A stretch of DNA of 7,898 bases from NCBI GenBank assembly GCA_049301135.1, contig JBAQKP010000327.1, forward strand, positions 1 through 7,898, read 5' to 3'. The stretch is from JAYXXU01 sp049301135. GTDB lineage: Bacteria; Pseudomonadota; Gammaproteobacteria; Pseudomonadales; Moraxellaceae. The notes beneath the pieces were generated by a model that was given only the letters and a program-made list of their open reading frames with translations, was not told the DNA's origin and did not search any database. Position numbers and translations under genes: made by a program. Shown here in pieces: positions 5,160-7,898 of the stretch (positions within the stretch are counted from its first letter, which is position 1; every line of letters starts with the position of its first letter).

Positions 5160-5837
5160 TTATTGGTTTTTATATGTTTGGATCAGATTCTTGAGCGGCT
5201 CAGGTATGGAGTCATTGCTAGATAACGCTTTCCAGTTCCAATAGCCTTTAAACTGTTCGATGAGCTCTGCTGACCAAGGTAGGCTATGGTTTTCAGATAG
5301 TGCCTCCCATTTCCAGCGATCTTTAAATTGTTCAATGAGCTCGGCTGACCATGGTAAAACATTGTTGCGAGCCAGCCACCACCAGTACCACTGATCTTTA
5401 TACTGCTCAATCACTTCTGCTGACCAAATTATATCCTCATTTAGTGACAAGCTATGCCACGACCAGCGACCTTTATAGTGCTCAATCAGCTCCACTGACC
5501 ATGGTAAAGCCTTATTACTAGATAGTGCGCCCCAATTCCAGCGATGTTTATATTGCTCAATCAGCTCTACTGACCAAGGTAAGCTCTCGTTACAAGAGAG
5601 CCAGCTCCATTTCCAATGATCTTTATACTGCTCAATCAGCTCTACTAACCATAGTACCTCATGACTGGCCGATAGTTTGCCCCAGTCCCATTTGGTCAGC
5701 AGTATTTCTATCGCTTCCTGATCCAAACAAGTCATCGCTTGCGCGATTTTCGGCGCTTTGACCTGTTTGGCTGCTGCATTGGTCAGTAGGTGTGCAAATC
5801 CACCGGTATGAGTCGATGCTGGTGCTTGGCTTACCAT
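5160..5837 (-). CDS. Tryptophan-rich 25-residue repeat protein, function unknown
   Basis: The protein has 225 residues. The start at ATG 5837 is chosen because GGGAAGGA (5851-5844 on the minus strand) lies 6 nt upstream, an excellent ribosome site; the frame could extend to 5927 but without one. Residues 1-39 are non-repetitive (Ala/Lys/Thr-rich, no signal peptide). Residues 40-214 are seven 25-residue repeats, and 216-225 (KNLIQTYKNQ) is the start of an eighth. Within a repeat, positions 1-8 read [VA]ELIEQ[YF]K, W is at 11 and 13, LS at 16-17, N at 19 and LPWS at 22-25. Each unit probably forms two short helices packed by tryptophans into a solenoid, suggesting a protein-binding scaffold (inference). 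Similar W-rich repeats occur in scattered hypothetical bacterial proteins, but I know no function for them. It is convergent with the DOMON-like gene and divergent from mnmG, so probably a single-gene transcript. A cytoplasmic location is likely. Confidence 0.9.
   Translation of the reverse strand: MVSQAPASTHTGGFAHLLTNAAAKQVKAPKIAQAMTCLDQEAIEILLTKWDWGKLSASHEVLWLVELIEQYKDHWKWSWLSCNESLPWSVELIEQYKHRWNWGALSSNKALPWSVELIEHYKGRWSWHSLSLNEDIIWSAEVIEQYKDQWYWWWLARNNVLPWSAELIEQFKDRWKWEALSENHSLPWSAELIEQFKGYWNWKALSSNDSIPEPLKNLIQTYKNQ
5163..5720 (-). repeat. 75-bp tandem coding repeat array
   Basis: Seven in-frame units of 75 bp, in coding order R1 5646-5720, R2 5571-5645, R3 5496-5570, R4 5421-5495, R5 5346-5420, R6 5271-5345 and R7 5196-5270, plus a partial unit in 5163-5195. 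On the plus strand a conserved block (near TGCTCAATCAGCTC, then TGACCA) recurs every 75 bp. The inner units keep the pattern best. R1 (QEAIEILLTKWDW...) and R7 (...SIPEP instead of LPWS) are the divergent edges, as often seen in arrays grown by internal duplication. Confidence 0.9.
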
Positions 5838-5843
5838 ACAAAA

Positions 5844-5851
5844 TCCTTCCC
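5844..5851 (-). promoter_or_regulatory. Strong ribosome binding site that fixes the repeat-protein start
   Basis: The minus strand reads GGGAAGGA, then 6 nt (TTTTGT), then ATG at 5837. This is the clearest Shine-Dalgarno in the window and decides against the longer frame beginning at 5927. Confidence 0.8.
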
Positions 5852-6002
5852 TATAGATTTTTGTCAAATATCTAACTTGTTGACCCGCCGACTGTAGCCG
5901 AAAAAATGCAAACAAAACAATAGACACGCATCAGCTATGCGTCACTAAATGACGTGCCAACAAAAGCAATCAAATCCAGCCCACACCGCCATCGCCAAAT
6001 CC

Positions 6003-6031
6003 TGAAGTCAGCCCAAAAATTTGCTATCATA
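6003..6031 (+). promoter_or_regulatory. Probable extended -10 promoter of mnmG
   Basis: TGCTATCAT (6023-6031) is an extended -10: TG at 6023-6024, then TATCAT, 5 of 6 to consensus. Seventeen nt upstream is CTGAAG (6003-6008), a weak -35, which an extended -10 can tolerate. Transcription would start near 6038, leaving an untranslated leader of about 46 nt. No operator or riboswitch is apparent in the leader. Confidence 0.5.
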
Positions 6032-6083
6032 TGCGACTTGATTTTTTGCCTGCTTTTTGTCCGTCTTTTATGTGAGTTGCGCC

Positions 6084-7898
6084 ATGCAGTACCCAAAATC
6101 GTATGATGTGATTGTAATCGGCGGCGGCCATGCCGGTACTGAAGCTGCGCTGGCTGCGGCGCGGATGGGGCGTGCCACCTTACTGCTGACCCACAATATC
6201 GAAACCCTCGGACAAATGAGCTGCAATCCGGCCATCGGTGGGATTGGTAAATCGCATCTGGTGCGCGAAATCGACGCACTTGGCGGCGCGATGGCGTTGG
6301 CGACTGACAAAGGCGGCATTCAGTTTCGAGTATTAAATGCACGTAAAGGTGCAGCAGTCCGCGCGACACGGGCGCAGGCCGACCGGATTTTGTATAAAGC
6401 CGCAATTCGTGAAATTTTAGAAAATCAGCCGAATTTGGATATTTTTCAGCAAGCTGCCGATGATCTGGTGGTGGAAGGCGATACCGTCAAAGGCGTAGTG
6501 ACCCAGATGGGTATTCGCTTCAACTGCCGCTCGGTGGTGTTGACCACGGGGACGTTTCTGGGTGGCATCATTCACATCGGGCTGCAACAGTCACGCGGTG
6601 GTCGCGCCGGTGATCCGCCGTCGATTGCGCTGGCCGACCGTTTGCGTGAGTTAAATCTGCCTGTGGGTCGCCTTAAAACCGGCACGCCGCCACGCATTGA
6701 TGCGCGGACGGTGGATTTTTCGGTGATGATGCCACAAGCGGGCGATACGCCAACGCCGGTGATGTCGTTTATGGGTGATGTGTCGATGCATCCGCGCCAG
6801 ATTAGCTGCTGGATCACGCATACCAATGAGCGCACCCACGAAATTATTCGCGGTGGGCTAGACCGTTCACCGATGTATACCGGCGTGATTGAGGGTGTGG
6901 GCCCGCGTTACTGTCCGTCAATTGAGGACAAAATTCATCGCTTTGCGGATAAAGACAGCCATCAGATTTTCTTAGAGCCGGAAGGTCTGACCACGCACGA
7001 ACTATATCCGAATGGCATCTCGACCAGCTTGCCGTTTGATGTGCAGTTTGAGCTGGTGCGTTCGATTCGTGGGATGGAAAACGCGCACATTCTCAGACCC
7101 GGTTATGCGATTGAATACGATTATTTTAATCCGCAAAATCTGAAGCCGACGCTCGAAACCAAGTCGATTCGTAATCTGTTTTTTGCTGGTCAAATCAACG
7201 GCACGACTGGCTACGAAGAAGCCGGTGCGCAAGGCTTGCTGGCTGGTCTGAACGCAGCACGTGCGGCGTGGGATCAAGAGGGCTGGACACCGACCCGCGA
7301 TCAAGCCTACATCGGCGTGTTGGTCGATGACTTGATCACCCACGGGACAAAAGAGCCATATCGGATGTTTACCAGTCGCGCCGAGTATCGCTTGATGCTG
7401 CGTGAAGACAATGCCGATCAGCGATTGACCGCCAAAGGCCGTGAACTGGGCTTGGTCGATGATGTGCGTTGGGCAGCGTTTTGTGAAAAAATGGAGTCGA
7501 TTGAGCTGGAATCTGCTCGTCTAAAAGCACTATGGGCGCTGCCGCACAATGACTTGGGACAGCGTTTTGTGGCGATGACTGGCGAGAGTCTGAGCAAAGA
7601 GCAACAGGCGTATGATTTGCTCAAGCGTCCGAACGTGACCTTTGCGCAGGTAGCCGAATTGACTGATTCGCAAGTGTCGCCGATGGTCGGTGAGCAGATC
7701 GAAATCGCGGTCAAATACGCCGGTTACATCGACCGTCAACAAGATGAAGTCAGCCAGTTAAAGCGTTTTGAAGAAGCGGTGCTGCCGGTTGAGTTTGATT
7801 ACGATGCGGTGTCTGGTCTATCGAACGAGATCAAGATCAAGCTGAAAAACGTGCGTCCTGCGACCTTAGCGCAGGCGGGGCGGATTTCGGGTGTGACC
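6084..7898 (+). CDS. mnmG: tRNA uridine 5-carboxymethylaminomethyl modification enzyme MnmG (GidA), 3' end cut
   Basis: The 605 codons in the window run to the edge without a stop; the family is usually about 625-630 residues, so some 20-25 are missing. With MnmE, MnmG installs the carboxymethylaminomethyl group on the wobble uridine (U34) of certain tRNAs, using FAD, NADH, methylene-tetrahydrofolate and glycine or ammonium; it acts in the cytoplasm. Visible marks are the FAD Rossmann motif GGGHAG (13-18), conserved C47 (MSCNPA) and C277, GidA signature 1 (GPRYCPSIEDKIHRF, 273-287) and signature 2 beginning AGQINGTTGYEEAGAQG (368-384). RMFTSRAEYRLMLREDNAD (427-445) is another family hallmark. 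Start ATG 6084 has a modest GTGAG 7 nt upstream; ATG 6070 runs straight into TGA. It is divergent from the repeat-protein gene, with an intergenic region of about 246 bp. The gene appears intact and functional as far as seen. Confidence 0.98.
   Translation, partial: MQYPKSYDVIVIGGGHAGTEAALAAARMGRATLLLTHNIETLGQMSCNPAIGGIGKSHLVREIDALGGAMALATDKGGIQFRVLNARKGAAVRATRAQADRILYKAAIREILENQPNLDIFQQAADDLVVEGDTVKGVVTQMGIRFNCRSVVLTTGTFLGGIIHIGLQQSRGGRAGDPPSIALADRLRELNLPVGRLKTGTPPRIDARTVDFSVMMPQAGDTPTPVMSFMGDVSMHPRQISCWITHTNERTHEIIRGGLDRSPMYTGVIEGVGPRYCPSIEDKIHRFADKDSHQIFLEPEGLTTHELYPNGISTSLPFDVQFELVRSIRGMENAHILRPGYAIEYDYFNPQNLKPTLETKSIRNLFFAGQINGTTGYEEAGAQGLLAGLNAARAAWDQEGWTPTRDQAYIGVLVDDLITHGTKEPYRMFTSRAEYRLMLREDNADQRLTAKGRELGLVDDVRWAAFCEKMESIELESARLKALWALPHNDLGQRFVAMTGESLSKEQQAYDLLKRPNVTFAQVAELTDSQVSPMVGEQIEIAVKYAGYIDRQQDEVSQLKRFEEAVLPVEFDYDAVSGLSNEIKIKLKNVRPATLAQAGRISGVT

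Noticed and set aside
5852..5880. TTGACA on the minus strand close to the repeat-protein start as a -35
   Set aside because: It lies only some 25-30 nt from the ATG, so a matching -10 would fall at or inside the coding start; no suitable -10 was found at the correct spacing.
5838..5927. 30-residue N-terminal extension of the tryptophan-repeat protein
   Set aside because: It has no ribosome site at 5927, whereas GGGAAGGA precedes ATG 5837. A hydrophobic start (MSIVLFAFF) tempted a signal-peptide reading, but it lies in the untranslated leader.
5940..5954. CGTCA-N5-TGACG dyad between the divergent repeat gene and mnmG
   Set aside because: The stem is only 5 bp and there is no adjacent promoter element; dyads this short are expected by chance.
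5935..6405. Minus-strand 156-codon open frame opposite the mnmG start
   Set aside because: It is antisense to the highly conserved mnmG N-terminus and its promoter; the Arg/His/Ser-rich sequence is typical of a shadow frame.

Overview
The window looks like a chromosomal segment of a gammaproteobacterium, most probably a Moraxellaceae relative (Acinetobacter/Psychrobacter/Moraxella type). This rests on the character of the D,D-carboxypeptidase, the small secreted protein beside it, and the AraC regulator paired with a PF10118-type protein. The placement is from memory of protein families, not from a search. I see no rRNA, tRNA, CRISPR array, insertion sequence or phage gene.

Layout, left to right. 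(1) 1-131: the last 42 codons of an unrecognised plus-strand gene. (2) 132-314: a convergent gap with a simple hairpin and a REP-like two-hairpin element. (3) 315-2098, minus strand: dacC (penicillin-binding protein 5/6 type) preceded by a small secreted two-cysteine protein. The two are separated by a convincing rho-independent terminator, so dacC probably has its own promoter. (4) 2099-2384: a divergent regulatory region with an A-tract/-10 promoter for the small secreted protein and several short repeats in front of an AraC-family regulator. (5) 2385-5104, plus strand: the AraC regulator, then (9 bp later in the longest reading) a protein of the so-called metal-dependent hydrolase family PF10118 that carries a ferritin-like di-iron signature. 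After an unusual 29-nt hairpin comes a DOMON-like beta-sandwich protein. (6) 5160-5837, minus strand: a 225-residue protein made almost entirely of seven 25-residue tryptophan-rich repeats. (7) 6084-7898, plus strand: mnmG (gidA), the tRNA uridine modification enzyme, cut by the window edge some 20-25 residues before its expected end.

How the parts relate. dacC trims peptidoglycan pentapeptides in the periplasm, and its neighbour is also predicted to be periplasmic. The AraC gene and the di-iron-type protein look like a regulator-target pair. mnmG is a housekeeping gene with its own promoter.

The least explained items are the tryptophan-repeat protein, the di-iron enzyme of unknown substrate with its dedicated regulator, the long hairpin before the DOMON-like gene, and the repeats that reach the AraC start codon. 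I do not see a clearly assembled new multi-gene system. The tryptophan-repeat protein and the AraC/di-iron pair are the best candidates for undescribed biology.
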